A stretch of DNA of 64,000 bases from an uncultured Sulfolobales archaeon (GCA_938073905.1 CALJEN010000010.1:33527-97526); one strand, 5' to 3'; positions 54,868 through 64,000 are shown, numbered from the stretch's first letter. Notes: generated by a model not told the origin, from the letters alone. Program-made: numbers and translations.

Positions 54868-55887
54868 TCACCGCTTGACCGGCTTAGGCGGCTGGGGCTG
54901 CTGCCTCAGGGGTCTGCCGAGGAGAACGAGCTTGGCCAAGAGAGCGCTCAACTGTATCTCGTCGTCCGCTCCCTCGACGAGCCTGTACTGTATCTCGCCT
55001 AGGTAGTCGGCTATCTCTACCCTCATGTCCTCGGGTATCGCCACCTCGGAGCTGAAAACCTCTCTGTGCAGCTGCTTCACTATGTCTACACCGGACAGAC
55101 CGTAGGTGACCATGAGCTTCCTGAGAGCGTCCCTGGACTTGAGGAAGTCCCCCTCAAAGAGGGCCGTCTTCAGGAGGGCCCTAACCTCGGCCGGCGTGGC
55201 CAGCCCGACGACCTTGTACACGTTGGACACGCTCACCTCGCCGAGGGCTGCTGCGGCCTGGAGCACGTTTATGGCTCTCCTCATGTCGCCCCCGGACACC
55301 TCGTATATGGACTCCAGCCCCCCGTCGTCGCAGGTCACCCCCTCCCGCTGGCATATCCACTTCAGCCTCGCCACGACGTCCTCCCTCTTGAGGGACGCGA
55401 ACCTGAAGACCGCACACCTGGACTGAATGGGCTCTATTATCTTGCTGGGGTAGTTCGCGATAAGCACGAACCTCGTCACGTCCACGTACATCTCCATGAG
55501 CCTCCTCAGGGCCTGCTGAGCGTCCGCCGTCATGTTGTCGGCCTCATCCAACAGGATCAGCTTGAACGGGGCTTTCGCCGGCAGCTTGCTTCTCGCGAAC
55601 TCCTTCACCTTGGTCCTTATGACGTCTATGCCGCGCTCGTCCGAAGCGTTCAGCTCCAGCATGTACAGCCTGTAGTCCTCCCCGTAGAGGTCGTGCGCCA
55701 GAGCGTGCGCGGCGGTGGTCTTGCCGGTTCCCGGGGGTCCGGCGAAGAGAAGGTGCGGCATGTTCCTCTCCTTGACAAACACCTGGAGCCTCTTGACGAT
55801 GTCCTCCTGGTTCACCATCTCCTGGAGGGACCTAGGCCTGTACTTCTCGGCCCACAAGAGCTCTGTCAGCGCGCTCCCAGAGCTCAT
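54868..55887 (-). CDS. rfcS: Replication factor C small subunit
   Basis: 339 residues. AAA+ with LWAEKYRPRSLQEMVNQ, Walker A GPPGTGKT (50-57), LELNASDERGIDVIR, Walker B LLDEADNMT, the SRC arginine finger (156-158) and a helical collar. Four copies pair with one RfcL. The C-terminus, RPLRQQPQPPKPVKR, is a short basic tail. Leads the rfcS-rfcL operon. Confidence 0.95.
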   Translation of the reverse strand: MSSGSALTELLWAEKYRPRSLQEMVNQEDIVKRLQVFVKERNMPHLLFAGPPGTGKTTAAHALAHDLYGEDYRLYMLELNASDERGIDVIRTKVKEFARSKLPAKAPFKLILLDEADNMTADAQQALRRLMEMYVDVTRFVLIANYPSKIIEPIQSRCAVFRFASLKREDVVARLKWICQREGVTCDDGGLESIYEVSGGDMRRAINVLQAAAALGEVSVSNVYKVVGLATPAEVRALLKTALFEGDFLKSRDALRKLMVTYGLSGVDIVKQLHREVFSSEVAIPEDMRVEIADYLGEIQYRLVEGADDEIQLSALLAKLVLLGRPLRQQPQPPKPVKR

Positions 55888-55916
55888 CGACGCACCGGAG
55901 TAGTCTAAGCTCTTGA

Positions 55917-55930
55917 GAAACTTAAATACG
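55917..55930 (-). promoter_or_regulatory. TATA box of rfcS-rfcL
   Basis: Minus strand CGTATTTAAGTTTC, 30-43 bases before ATG 55887. Confidence 0.6.
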
Positions 55931-55991
55931 TTCGACCCTCAAGGCCCTACGAAAACGGTACGAGTCTCGACCCTCTCCGCGGGAGCGGAGC

Positions 55992-56546
55992 TCAAAGCTC
56001 TTCGCACCGTATGACGAAGGCCATTAATCCATGCTGGGCCGTGTAGAGTCTTACTAGGTAGCTATGACCTCCGACTATCTCTGGAGTCCCTTCGACCTCC
56101 CACTCACACGGAACCACCTTATCGCCGGCGACCCCGTGCGAGAGCGAGGCCTCGTCTCCCACTACCACGAAACCCCGAAAGCCGGCCTCGATAACTATCT
56201 CATTCCCGCATACATACCTTCCGCCCCCGGCTACGATCTCGATCCTGAGGATGGTCTCGGACCTGGCCCCCTCGTTGCGGACGTATATAACGAGCGTTGG
56301 AGTGGGGCTCAGTCCGACGTGCGAGGCGTAGAGTCGCGGCCCGAGCTCGAAGTACTCCCTGGTCGAGGTGACCAGGCTGTGTACGTACGTCACCATCGCT
56401 ATCACGGCTATCAGCATCAGCGCGACCAGCATGAGTTTCGCGACGAGGGGGTAAAGCCCGCGCTTAAACGTCCTCCTGCCGACAGCGCCCCTCGGTAGTC
56501 CCGGATACACTCCGGTGCGAGCTCCGCTGCCCACGTCACATGACAC
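55992..56546 (-). CDS. Type IV pilin-like protein of the pilus operon
   Basis: Up to 184 residues. The class III signal is F-K-R-G then LYPLVAKLMLVALMLIAVIAMVTYVHSL, the hydrophobic assembly helix; processing would follow the glycine. The mature head is beta-rich with three cysteines (YVCGNE, VPCEWE, IRCEEL). A shorter start (GTG giving V-Y-P-G-L-P) is possible, since 33 residues before the site is long. It overlaps the TadC gene by 11 bases, the last gene of a three-gene operon. Confidence 0.7.
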   Translation of the reverse strand: MSCDVGSGARTGVYPGLPRGAVGRRTFKRGLYPLVAKLMLVALMLIAVIAMVTYVHSLVTSTREYFELGPRLYASHVGLSPTPTLVIYVRNEGARSETILRIEIVAGGGRYVCGNEIVIEAGFRGFVVVGDEASLSHGVAGDKVVPCEWEVEGTPEIVGGHSYLVRLYTAQHGLMAFVIRCEEL

Positions 56547-58311
56547 CTATCGAGTAGAGGGTGGCTAGGGCGGATAGCGTCGTCACTAGGGTCATGATTA
56601 TTACGTGCTTGAAGCCCGCGTATATGGACTGCTCGGAGGATACGCCAGCTATCAGACCCATGATAGCCGAGTTTATGTAGGAGCCCACGGTGAGGGAAGC
56701 TACGAGAGAGATCATGCCCTCCACTCGCACCTCACCAGCGAGAGACGTGAGCATCCACAGTATTATGAGAGGCGCGGAGGCGAGCATCGCTGCTCCGAAG
56801 TAGGGCAGAAGCAGGTACGTCCTCAACCTCCTCCTGAGCTCCACCTCGGACTCCGCGAGGACCATCGTGAACCTGGCTAGGGAGTCTATTATCTCCGGGG
56901 ACCCTCCTCCGACCGTTATCGAGTCAACCAGGAACCTGAATACTATGAGGGTGAACCACTCGCGGACCCCAGCCAGAGCCCTCCTAACCGCGACGTCTAC
57001 GGGAGTCCCGGAGTACAGAGCGGCGGCCGCTCTCCTGACAACGCCGGATAGAGTTCCGTAGGGCCTCGCAGAGAGGCTTATGATGCACCTCTCCGGGCTC
57101 AGGCCGGTCTTGCGCACTTCGCTTAGGTCCCTCAGGAACGACGCCGTGTTCCTCACCAGCCCCCTCTGCCTCCTGGATATCCTCGAGTATACCACGGCCG
57201 GTGGAGTGAACGCCACTACTGTGAAGGCTGTCAGACCTGCGAGCAGGGCCACGAGCTCTCTCGCGCTAGCTATGCCGCTAGGAAGCTTGGGAGATAGGGT
57301 CAGCGCCACCAGAACCCCGATCACCGATCCCACCGGCATAGATACCGGGAGGATCAGCAGGGGTTCTCTCACGCCTATAGGTGCTCTCGGCATCGTAGAG
57401 TATATGGCCAGCAGCACGAGGGTCCCCACCGTCGGAACCACCACGAAGTTGTAGAGCGCTGGGAGGGTGGAATCCATGGTGAATCCTATCGGGAGGGCTA
57501 CCGGGGCAGACCCCCCGGCGGCGAGCCCCACGGCCCCCATGGAGGCGAACAGTATGAATACCGTCATGGACACCACCACGCCGAAGACTATGTAGGCCTC
57601 CAGGTAGGAAGCCAGCCTCCCGATGAGGGCTCTGATGTCGTTCATCCTGTTGCTGAGGGCCTCCTCCGTCCTTATCATCAGATAGTGGAGGACGTCTCCC
57701 CCCGTTTTCAGAGTAGTGGTATAGCCTAGTATGACGTCTCTGAACCTGGTGTTGGGGTGGTCCATCGCTATCTTCTCCATCGCCGTGACGGGGTCCTCGC
57801 CGAAGAACCTATACCTGGACAGGATCCTCTGGGCCTCGGCTCTTACACCGGCGAAAAGCTTGAGGTTTGCTACCCTCTCCAATACCCTCCCGAGGTCGAC
57901 CCCGCCTCTGGACATGGTCGCGGCGTAGACGAGGAAGAAGGGGAGCTCGTTCGCGACAGAGGAGCCTCTGGAAGAGGCCTTCAGGTACGGATAGGCGAGG
58001 CCGAGAGCGAGAACGAGTAGGGGGACTACGGTGGCCACCAGCACGAGCACCGCTTTCGCTGCCAGCGGCAAGTTCGTGGTCGCGACTGCGGCGAGCAGCG
58101 GAGAGCTCACGACCGCGGCGGACGTGGCGGTGTTTAGCAGCATCTTAGCCGAGTAGACCACCGGATGCGACGTTATGGCGGCTCGCCTGAAGACCGTTTC
58201 TAGCTGGAGTGACTCCGCTATCCTCCTCGCGGCTCTTTCGAAGACTAGAAGGGCTAGCGCTGTGTAGACCTCCGAGAGGCCGTAAGCGGGCCTACCCCTC
58301 TTCGAAGCCAA
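56536..58311 (-). CDS. Pilus platform protein with two T2SF (TadC/GspF) domains
   Basis: 591 residues with about nine membrane helices. The first T2SF domain is ELPFFLVYAATMSRGGVDLGRVLERV---FRDVILGYTTTLKTGGDVLHYL; the second is TASFLRDLSEVRKTGLSPERCIISL---FLVDSITVGGGSPEIIDSLARF. Fused pairs are usual for crenarchaeal Ups/Aap-type pili. The platform anchors the ATPase and moves pilins into the fibre. It overlaps gspE by 20 bases and the pilin by 11. Confidence 0.88.
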   Translation of the reverse strand: MASKRGRPAYGLSEVYTALALLVFERAARRIAESLQLETVFRRAAITSHPVVYSAKMLLNTATSAAVVSSPLLAAVATTNLPLAAKAVLVLVATVVPLLVLALGLAYPYLKASSRGSSVANELPFFLVYAATMSRGGVDLGRVLERVANLKLFAGVRAEAQRILSRYRFFGEDPVTAMEKIAMDHPNTRFRDVILGYTTTLKTGGDVLHYLMIRTEEALSNRMNDIRALIGRLASYLEAYIVFGVVVSMTVFILFASMGAVGLAAGGSAPVALPIGFTMDSTLPALYNFVVVPTVGTLVLLAIYSTMPRAPIGVREPLLILPVSMPVGSVIGVLVALTLSPKLPSGIASARELVALLAGLTAFTVVAFTPPAVVYSRISRRQRGLVRNTASFLRDLSEVRKTGLSPERCIISLSARPYGTLSGVVRRAAAALYSGTPVDVAVRRALAGVREWFTLIVFRFLVDSITVGGGSPEIIDSLARFTMVLAESEVELRRRLRTYLLLPYFGAAMLASAPLIILWMLTSLAGEVRVEGMISLVASLTVGSYINSAIMGLIAGVSSEQSIYAGFKHVIIMTLVTTLSALATLYSIGVM

Positions 58312-59908
58312 CTTCCTTGAGCACCTCTCTGGGTCTGTAGTAGTAGTTGTAGACGTAGGACGCTATCTCTCTATAGGATCTCCTGCCGGTGGCGGCCAGG
58401 TAGTTGATGACGGCCTTCCTCTTCATGATGTCGTCTACGACCTCGCTCTCGCTAACACCCCTCATTTTCGCTACTCTCTTAACTACGAGCGACCCCTCGA
58501 GGTCTACTCCGAACCTATCCCTCAGTGGGTCCCACGTGGACAATTCTCTGTACTTCCCGTAGTCCTCTATCTCCCACACCGACGTGATCCTCCTAACCGG
58601 TCTAGGTCTTCCGAGCTCGTCCAGCTTGGTCACCCTCTTTATCACCAGGGCCACGTTGACTAGAGGCACGTACGACTCGGGTATGTTCATGGGCGGTGAG
58701 GTGAGCCTCTTGACGGCCGCGTCTATGTCCTCTGCGTGCAGAGTGGTTATGCCGCTGTGCCCCGTTGCTATCGCCTGGAAGAGCACGTAGGCCTCCTCGC
58801 CCCTGACCTCGCCGACGATTATGACGTCGGGTCTGTACCTCAGCGACACCTTGACCAGGTCGTAGAGCTTCACCTCACTGACCCCCGAGACGAGGTACGA
58901 GGGCCTGCTGGTCAGCTGCACCCAGTTCTCCTGGGGAAGCCTGAGTTCGGGAGTGTCCTCGATCGTTACGATCTTGTAGGTGGGCCTCAGGAGGTTCGCT
59001 ATAGAGTTCAGGGTCGAGGTCTTGCCGGAGCCGGTTACGCCCAGGATGAGTGTTGTCATCTTGTAGTCCATGGCTAGCCAGAAGTACGCCGCCAGCTCGG
59101 GCGACACGGTGCCGTAGTTTATGAGGTCCACTATCGTTATCGGGTCCTCCCTGAACTTTCTTATCGTGAAGGTCGAGCCCTTGGTGCTGACCTCCCTCTG
59201 GAACGTCGCTGCCACTCTGTGACCGCCGGGCAGTATGGCGTCCAGAACGGGGTAAGCTACCGAGATGTGCTTGCCGGCGAGGTGGGCCAGCTTCACTACG
59301 AACTCATCAAGCTCCTGGGGGGTTCCGAAGGCTACCGAAGTGGGAACGTACTCGTACCTCCTGTGCCACACGTAGACGGGGATTCCCGGTCCGTTGCAGG
59401 ATAAGTCCTCCACGTTGGGGTCTCTCATCAGGGGGTCTATGGGACCGTACCCGATAACGTCCCTCTCTATATAGTACCCTATCTTGCTCCAGGAGAGACC
59501 GGGTGTCCTCCCCAGCTTGAGCTGGAAGAGCCTTATGGCTCTCCTGGCGAACCTAGAGATGTACTCTCTCACGTCCTCTACGGGAACCTTGGGTGGCTCC
59601 AGCTCCCACGTTATGTAGTCAACTATGCTCTTGTAGACGGACTCCTCCTGGGGAGTCAGACCCACCTCGTAGACAATGTAGCTTATAACACCCGTCTTCA
59701 CGTCCTCCGCTATGTACGCATAGGCCCAGGGCTCGTAGAGCGCGTAGCTCTCGAGAAGCCTGGAGTCCCCCCGAATCACCGATAGCCTCAGCCTCTCCGG
59801 GCTCGCGACCGGCTTGACGGGCTCTATATCTACCAGGGAGTCCACGGCATCTTTCCCACCGGCTCCCTCTTGCGACCTCTTCCTTATCCTGAGCCTAGGG
59901 AGCCTCAC
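58292..59908 (-). CDS. Type IV pilus assembly ATPase (GspE/VirB11 superfamily)
   Basis: 538 residues. Walker A is GVTGSGKTS, the Asp box TIEDTPELRLPQENWVQL, Walker B VIIVGEVRGEEAYVLFQA, and the His box ATGHSGITTLHAEDID. The N-terminal 150 residues form the adaptor. It powers pilus extension with the TadC protein. GTG 59908 is the first gene of the operon; the promoter region is shared with the giant surface protein. Confidence 0.92.
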   Translation of the reverse strand: MRLPRLRIRKRSQEGAGGKDAVDSLVDIEPVKPVASPERLRLSVIRGDSRLLESYALYEPWAYAYIAEDVKTGVISYIVYEVGLTPQEESVYKSIVDYITWELEPPKVPVEDVREYISRFARRAIRLFQLKLGRTPGLSWSKIGYYIERDVIGYGPIDPLMRDPNVEDLSCNGPGIPVYVWHRRYEYVPTSVAFGTPQELDEFVVKLAHLAGKHISVAYPVLDAILPGGHRVAATFQREVSTKGSTFTIRKFREDPITIVDLINYGTVSPELAAYFWLAMDYKMTTLILGVTGSGKTSTLNSIANLLRPTYKIVTIEDTPELRLPQENWVQLTSRPSYLVSGVSEVKLYDLVKVSLRYRPDVIIVGEVRGEEAYVLFQAIATGHSGITTLHAEDIDAAVKRLTSPPMNIPESYVPLVNVALVIKRVTKLDELGRPRPVRRITSVWEIEDYGKYRELSTWDPLRDRFGVDLEGSLVVKRVAKMRGVSESEVVDDIMKRKAVINYLAATGRRSYREIASYVYNYYYRPREVLKEVGFEEG

Positions 59909-59938
59909 TCAATGTGGCCCGGCTTTTTTCGTCTAGTG

Positions 59939-59950
59939 CGAATAAAAACT
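59939..59950. promoter_or_regulatory. Shared AT box between the pilus operon and the surface protein
   Basis: CGAATAAAAACT; 33-44 bases before GTG 59983 rightward and 31-42 bases before GTG 59908 leftward. It is the only clear AT element between the two starts besides a T-run at 59924-59929. Confidence 0.45.
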
Positions 59951-59982
59951 CTCTCGATACCTCTGCGGGGTGCCACAACGCT

Positions 59983-62900
59983 GTGAGCTCGAGGCTCTCG
60001 ATAGCGCTGTTGGCCCTGGTGATCTCCCTGTCAGCTCTCTCATCCATAGACCTCTCCGCCCTCGAGTTCACCGACGTCCCGCATCCGCTTGTCCTGAAGT
60101 ACGGGCTTAACTTTACTATAGTCGACGTCCTAGTCCTGGACTCCGCGCACCTAGTCCTGGCCCTGAGCTACGGAGACCACTCGGCCGTCATCGTCCTCAG
60201 CCTGGAAGACCCCGTGGGGGGTCCCATGGTCGTCCAGTCCTATCCCCTGGCCGGCAGGGTAACGGTCACGGCTGTAGACGGCTACCCGCCCACGCGGTTC
60301 GCCGTAGGCAGCGACAGGGGCGAGGTGTACCTTTTCAAGATAGACGGGGGTAGGCTCCACGAGTTGCTACACCTGATACAGGGCGCCGACTTCAGGGTCG
60401 TCGCGCTCTTCGTAGCCAGAGCGGCTGGAGGCTACAAGCTGATAGCGACGGTCAGCGAGGGAGTGCCGGTGACCCCCTGCTACAACTGCTACGTGTACGT
60501 GTTCGACGAGAACGTTCTGGGAGCCTTCGTGATATCTCCGCACAACATCACGACGGCGACGACCTACTACAAGCGAGTCTACCCGCAGATCGCTATCCCA
60601 GCCAAGGTCTACACCCCCGGTGGCTACTACTACAAGGCCGACTCGGTCGCGCTCTTCTGGGCGCCGTACCTGGATGCGGTGACCGCGGAGGTCGTCCTCT
60701 TCCAGCCGGTCAATGCCACAGCGGTCGAACCGGCCTCGGGCGCGCTAATCGAGGTGTCCCTCCTAGACCCGGTCACCAGGGTCAGAAGGGTCTACGGCTG
60801 GAACGCCGATGCCGAGGGGAGGGCCCTAGTCCCGATACCCAGGGGCTATCTGGCCAACGTGACCGCGATCGGCGTCACCCAGAGGTTTCTGCTGCGGGCC
60901 AACATCAATACTTCGGCCATAGCCAGGAGGTTCAGAATCGAGGCGGTGATAGGTGAGAGGGCCTCCACGGAGCTCGCTGAGGACGTCTACGGATCCCCGT
61001 TCTTCGCTAAGTACTACATAGACTTCCTCGACCTCACCAACGCTCCCGCCAGCTACAGGACTGTGAAGTCCCTCGAGAAGGCGTTCTACCCGACGGTCTC
61101 CCGCCCGTACTTCGTCGACTACAGGGGGGGCTACCTGGTCGCGACGATCAATAGGACGTCCCTAGAGGTCTACAACCTCGACTACGCCTTCAGCCTTAAG
61201 CCGGCGACTCCCGTAGCCCTGGAGTACCTGGGCGCGGCGCCGGTGTCGATAGTAGACGTGATAGCCCACTCCAAGGACAACCTCCTCATAGGGTTTTCCG
61301 ACGGCAGGGTGAAGCACTACAGGTTCGATGCCTTCAGGAACAGGTACGAGTTCGCCCAAGAGATAGTGACCCTCGGCTCTCTAGTAAGGATGCTGCCGCT
61401 CACCGAGTCCTCGTACTTCACCTTCTCTACCAGGGGAGTGCAGGTGGTCGTTCTGACCCCCTTCCAGCTACCGATATTGAGAACGGGCACGCGAGCAGAG
61501 TTCTCGGTGGAGGGCCTCGTCTCGGCATCGTCCTCGCCGGGGGCCGAGCTCGTCGCTCTGGTGACATCTACCGAGCTCTACGCGGTCGCCAACCTGGGGT
61601 CCTTCATAGCCAAGTCCGTCCCGGTGGACCTCGCGAGATACATCGCGCCGTCGCTCGTAGTCAAAGTGCTGCCACCGGCAGCCCAGGAACCGGTCGACGG
61701 GACTAGGGTGACCCTGAGGTATGAGGTGGGCGGTAGAACGAGGGAGGTGACGAGGGTGCTCACCGGGGATAGCGTAACGTTCACGAACGTAGTCCCGGGT
61801 CTCAGGTACACGGTGACGGTGGTCCCACCAAAGGACTACATACTCAACTACACCACGAGCATCGTTTTCCCCTACTGCGAAGAGGTCTGCCGCGACATCG
61901 TACTGCCCGCACAGCTCGGTTATAGGGACTTCGTTTTCAGGCTCATCCTCCAGGACGAGTTCGGGACCCCGCCGCTCGGGAGCCCGAGGGTAGTCGTGGG
62001 CGACAAGGTCTATAACTACAGGATACCCGAAGGCCTCATCCTCAGGCTGCTCTACGGCCAGCACGAAATCCGAGTGGAGTCCCCCGAGGGCTACTACCCG
62101 GTCCACACCGTCCAGGTAAGAGTGGAGTCGGATACAGCGTTCACTCTGACTCTGAGGAGGTCGAGGTACAACCTGACCCTGCTGTTCGTCGACGGGCTGA
62201 CGAGGAGGGCCGCAGACCCCAGGCTCCTCGTCTACATAAACGGCTCGGCGCACTCCCCGGATCAGAGCTCCACCCTATCGGTGATCGTCCCCTCCGGTGC
62301 GACCAACATCACGGTGATCCCCTCAGCTGAGATAGGCCGCGTATACCGCAGATACTCAACCGTTATACTAGTCAGCGGGAACGCCGTCGTCGATGTGGTC
62401 GTCGAGAGGGCCGTCTACAAGCTCAGGGTATCGACCATCGACGATTTGACGGGAACTAGCGTCCCCGTCGAGGCCTCGGTCTATATTAACGGAACGGAGG
62501 CGTATAGGGGGGCTCTGCCTGCGGATCTGAGCCTCCCCTACGCCCACTATTCCATCGAGGTACGCCCCCTCGGGAGACACGCCGACGTCTTCTCAGGCGG
62601 TACAGACGAGATAGTTGTGGACTCAGACAAGGTGGTGTCCGTACGGCTCTTCAGGAGGGTCTACGCCCTCGACCTGGTCTTCAGAGACAGATACTCGGAG
62701 AAGCCGGTCGTGCCGCTGAGAGTGTTCCTGAACGGGACTCTCTACTCCACCCTGGCGACGCCGAGGCTCACGCTCTCCCTAAGAGCGGCGGACTACGTGA
62801 TCCGGGTAGAGCCCGTCGAGGAGCACCGGGACTGCTACGCGCCCGTGGAGAGAGTCCTGAGCCTTAGGTCGGACACCGAGCTCGTGGTAGAGCTCATGAG

Positions 62901-63552
62901 GCGAAACTACACGCTGTTCCTGAGGCTCGTCGATGCTAGTGTGCGCGGGTACCTAGAGGGGCGGTTCAGGGTCTCTCTAAACGCTACCGTGAGCCTCCTG
63001 GTGGACGGCTCCGCCGCAGCTCGCGGAGTCAGCATCTCCGTACCCTACGGCAGGTACGTGCTGACGGTGACGCCCGTGGAGGCCTCCGAGAGGATCTACG
63101 CGACACCGTCACCCACGACCGTTAGCGTGTTCTCCGACGTCAACCACACGGTTAGGCTGAGCAGGAAGCTCTACGCCCTAGCTCTCGTCGTCGTGAACGA
63201 CATAGACGAGAGGGTGGTCAACGCTCACGTCCAGGTGATCGACCCGACTACTGGTCTGGAGCTCTCGTCGACCTACACGAACGAGTACGGAGAGGCCAGG
63301 ATAGCTAACATACCCGCGGGACATATAGTGGTGAGGGTTTCGAGAGGGGGATACCAGGAGCGCGTCGCAGGCTCCCATCTCGATAGGGACGTCACCCTGA
63401 CGCTGCAACTGAGCCCGACCCTGACGACGGTGATCGGCAGGTTCGTGCACGTCATCGCGCTCTCTATCGTGGCCGTCGCGGTAATAGTGATAGCCCTCAA
63501 GGTGAGAGCCAAGCTGACCGAGAGACTAACGGCAGCCGAGGAAGTGTTTTGA
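59983..63552 (+). CDS. Giant membrane-anchored surface protein with repeated beta-sandwich (PEGA-like) domains
   Basis: About 1,189 residues from GTG 59983. A signal helix (RLSIALLALVISLSALSS) is followed by a beta-propeller-like half (FAVGSDRGEVYLFKIDGG, LIGFSDGRVKHYRFD) to about residue 560. Then come roughly six to seven repeats, each starting Y-x-L-x-L-x-F/V-D (RYNLTLLFVDG, VYKLRVSTIDD, VYALDLVFRDR, NYTLFLRLVDA, LYALALVVVND) with an internal V-Y-I-N-G or V-F-L-N-G strand. A final helix (VHVIALSIVAVAVIVIAL) and basic tail anchor it. It is divergent from the pilus operon, so adhesion or pilus-associated function is plausible. A longer frame from 59914 is less likely. Confidence 0.75.
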   Translation: MSSRLSIALLALVISLSALSSIDLSALEFTDVPHPLVLKYGLNFTIVDVLVLDSAHLVLALSYGDHSAVIVLSLEDPVGGPMVVQSYPLAGRVTVTAVDGYPPTRFAVGSDRGEVYLFKIDGGRLHELLHLIQGADFRVVALFVARAAGGYKLIATVSEGVPVTPCYNCYVYVFDENVLGAFVISPHNITTATTYYKRVYPQIAIPAKVYTPGGYYYKADSVALFWAPYLDAVTAEVVLFQPVNATAVEPASGALIEVSLLDPVTRVRRVYGWNADAEGRALVPIPRGYLANVTAIGVTQRFLLRANINTSAIARRFRIEAVIGERASTELAEDVYGSPFFAKYYIDFLDLTNAPASYRTVKSLEKAFYPTVSRPYFVDYRGGYLVATINRTSLEVYNLDYAFSLKPATPVALEYLGAAPVSIVDVIAHSKDNLLIGFSDGRVKHYRFDAFRNRYEFAQEIVTLGSLVRMLPLTESSYFTFSTRGVQVVVLTPFQLPILRTGTRAEFSVEGLVSASSSPGAELVALVTSTELYAVANLGSFIAKSVPVDLARYIAPSLVVKVLPPAAQEPVDGTRVTLRYEVGGRTREVTRVLTGDSVTFTNVVPGLRYTVTVVPPKDYILNYTTSIVFPYCEEVCRDIVLPAQLGYRDFVFRLILQDEFGTPPLGSPRVVVGDKVYNYRIPEGLILRLLYGQHEIRVESPEGYYPVHTVQVRVESDTAFTLTLRRSRYNLTLLFVDGLTRRAADPRLLVYINGSAHSPDQSSTLSVIVPSGATNITVIPSAEIGRVYRRYSTVILVSGNAVVDVVVERAVYKLRVSTIDDLTGTSVPVEASVYINGTEAYRGALPADLSLPYAHYSIEVRPLGRHADVFSGGTDEIVVDSDKVVSVRLFRRVYALDLVFRDRYSEKPVVPLRVFLNGTLYSTLATPRLTLSLRAADYVIRVEPVEEHRDCYAPVERVLSLRSDTELVVELMRRNYTLFLRLVDASVRGYLEGRFRVSLNATVSLLVDGSAAARGVSISVPYGRYVLTVTPVEASERIYATPSPTTVSVFSDVNHTVRLSRKLYALALVVVNDIDERVVNAHVQVIDPTTGLELSSTYTNEYGEARIANIPAGHIVVRVSRGGYQERVAGSHLDRDVTLTLQLSPTLTTVIGRFVHVIALSIVAVAVIVIALKVRAKLTERLTAAEEVF

Positions 63553-63694
63553 GTTCCTAGACTAGACTTTTCGACGCATCGTTCCGCTCCTAGGCCTTCA
63601 ATAACATCTCACCGTTGCGCTCCCAGCTCCGCCTCGAGCGGTTCCCGGAGAAGGGAGCCCCCAGGTCCCCCTCCTTGTCCAAGAGGGTTCTGGG

Positions 63695-64000
63695 CTAGAC
63701 ATGGATATGTGTGGGACTCGTGCCCAGCCCTTGGGCCTCACCGCCCTCGACCGCAACGGGCCTCACGGAGCTTGGCCCCTTTCGGGGGGAACCCGGGGCT
63801 CCCCACATCCTAAGGAACTCCTCCCATATGTTTACCGACGCGTTCCTGTGCCTGTCCACAACGAGCCCGCACCTCGGGCACCCGAAGGCAGCTCCCCTTA
63901 GGTCTTTGTCGTAGTACCCGCATCTGGAGCAGGTCTTCGAGGTGCCCCCGGGCTTGACGAAGTCGTGCTTGGAGTTCTGCCTGTTCACGCTCCTGCTCCT
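63695..64000 (-). mobile_element. tnpB: C-terminal part of an IS200/IS605-family TnpB, cut by window edge
   Basis: The visible 102 residues hold the TnpB zinc ribbon [34 protein letters not shown], including the last RuvC aspartate (VVDRHRNA). TnpB is an RNA-guided nuclease of these insertion sequences. The C-terminal tail of about 40 residues after NIWEEFLR is longer than usual. The 3' flank, which in such elements becomes the guide-RNA scaffold, can form CCCTC-TTG/CAAG-GAGGG (about 63674-63692 on this strand) and CCGC/GCGG (about 63632-63644). No TnpA is in the window; completeness cannot be judged. Confidence 0.8.

Noticed and set aside
63701..63914. Two short plus-strand frames over the tnpB end
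   Set aside because: They are antisense to the zinc-ribbon region of tnpB and lack any start signal.

Overview
The window reads as chromosome of a GC-rich (about 60% by eye) hyperthermophilic crenarchaeote. Evidence seen: archaeal information-processing genes throughout (RFC small and large subunits, Orc1/Cdc6, aIF1A, aIF2 beta, L7Ae, S15, RpoK, archaeal GluRS and TrpRS, NMD3, RIO1, TmcA, Taw3, Trm5), crenarchaeal families (DUF2258, DUF4443, DUF424, Sm-like and zinc-ribbon proteins), TATA boxes about 25-35 bases before start codons that are often leaderless, and abundant GTG/TTG starts. The features point to the Desulfurococcales/Acidilobales side of the Thermoproteota, but no rRNA is present to fix the placement. 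Coding is dense, with many 1-50 base overlaps and some long convergent overlaps.

Layout. 1-6.3 kb: 5' end of a tRNA-splicing endonuclease gene, a PhoU-like protein, a polyprenyl diphosphate synthase, gltX, a HerA-like ATPase and a PH/SHOCT membrane protein. 6.4-15.7 kb: tRNA modification and RNA genes (MtaB-like methylthiotransferase, Trm5, Taw3, PhoH-KH ATPase, L7Ae), a uridine phosphorylase-like enzyme, a metal-less amidohydrolase relative, a phosphoesterase and a DUF4443 regulator. 15.9-19.3 kb: a purine phosphoribosyltransferase, a solitary hypE, two related ribbon-helix-helix proteins, a pilin-like small protein and an intron-bearing tRNA-Val. 19.4-23.1 kb: a giant S-layer-type protein with a coiled-coil stalk. 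23.2-26.5 kb: mixed genes including a sugar nucleotidyltransferase, SpoIIM and RNase Z. 26.6-37.3 kb: a translation/ribosome block (aIF2 beta, DUF424, NMD3, aIF1A, RIO1, ApgM, TmcA, S15, Cdc45/RecJ-like, TrpRS). 37.6-49.3 kb: RpoK, M50 protease, topoisomerase, signal peptidase, Dph6, a tandem Hfq/Sm-like protein, a Dim2-type KH protein, MFS, MgtE, RimI and NOG1. 49.3-51.1 kb: three consecutive membrane genes resembling the crenarchaeal Ced DNA-import set. 51.1-55.9 kb: acyltransferase, Orc1/Cdc6, rfcL and rfcS. 56-63.6 kb: a type IV pilus operon (pilin, double-domain TadC, GspE) divergent from a 1,189-residue surface protein with repeated beta-sandwich domains. The right edge holds the end of a tnpB gene.

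The most interesting unexplained signals are: (i) a 79-bp structured element present as two identical copies 2.1 kb apart plus two diverged copies, one of which supplies the TATA box of mtaB; (ii) a protein with two tandem Hfq-like Sm domains; (iii) three candidate C/D box guide RNAs found by box geometry, one overlapping a stop codon; (iv) a shared AGTGTG/CACACT dyad before the RHH regulator pair and before the S-layer gene; and (v) the Ced-like membrane cluster, including a 52-residue protein with a non-standard start.
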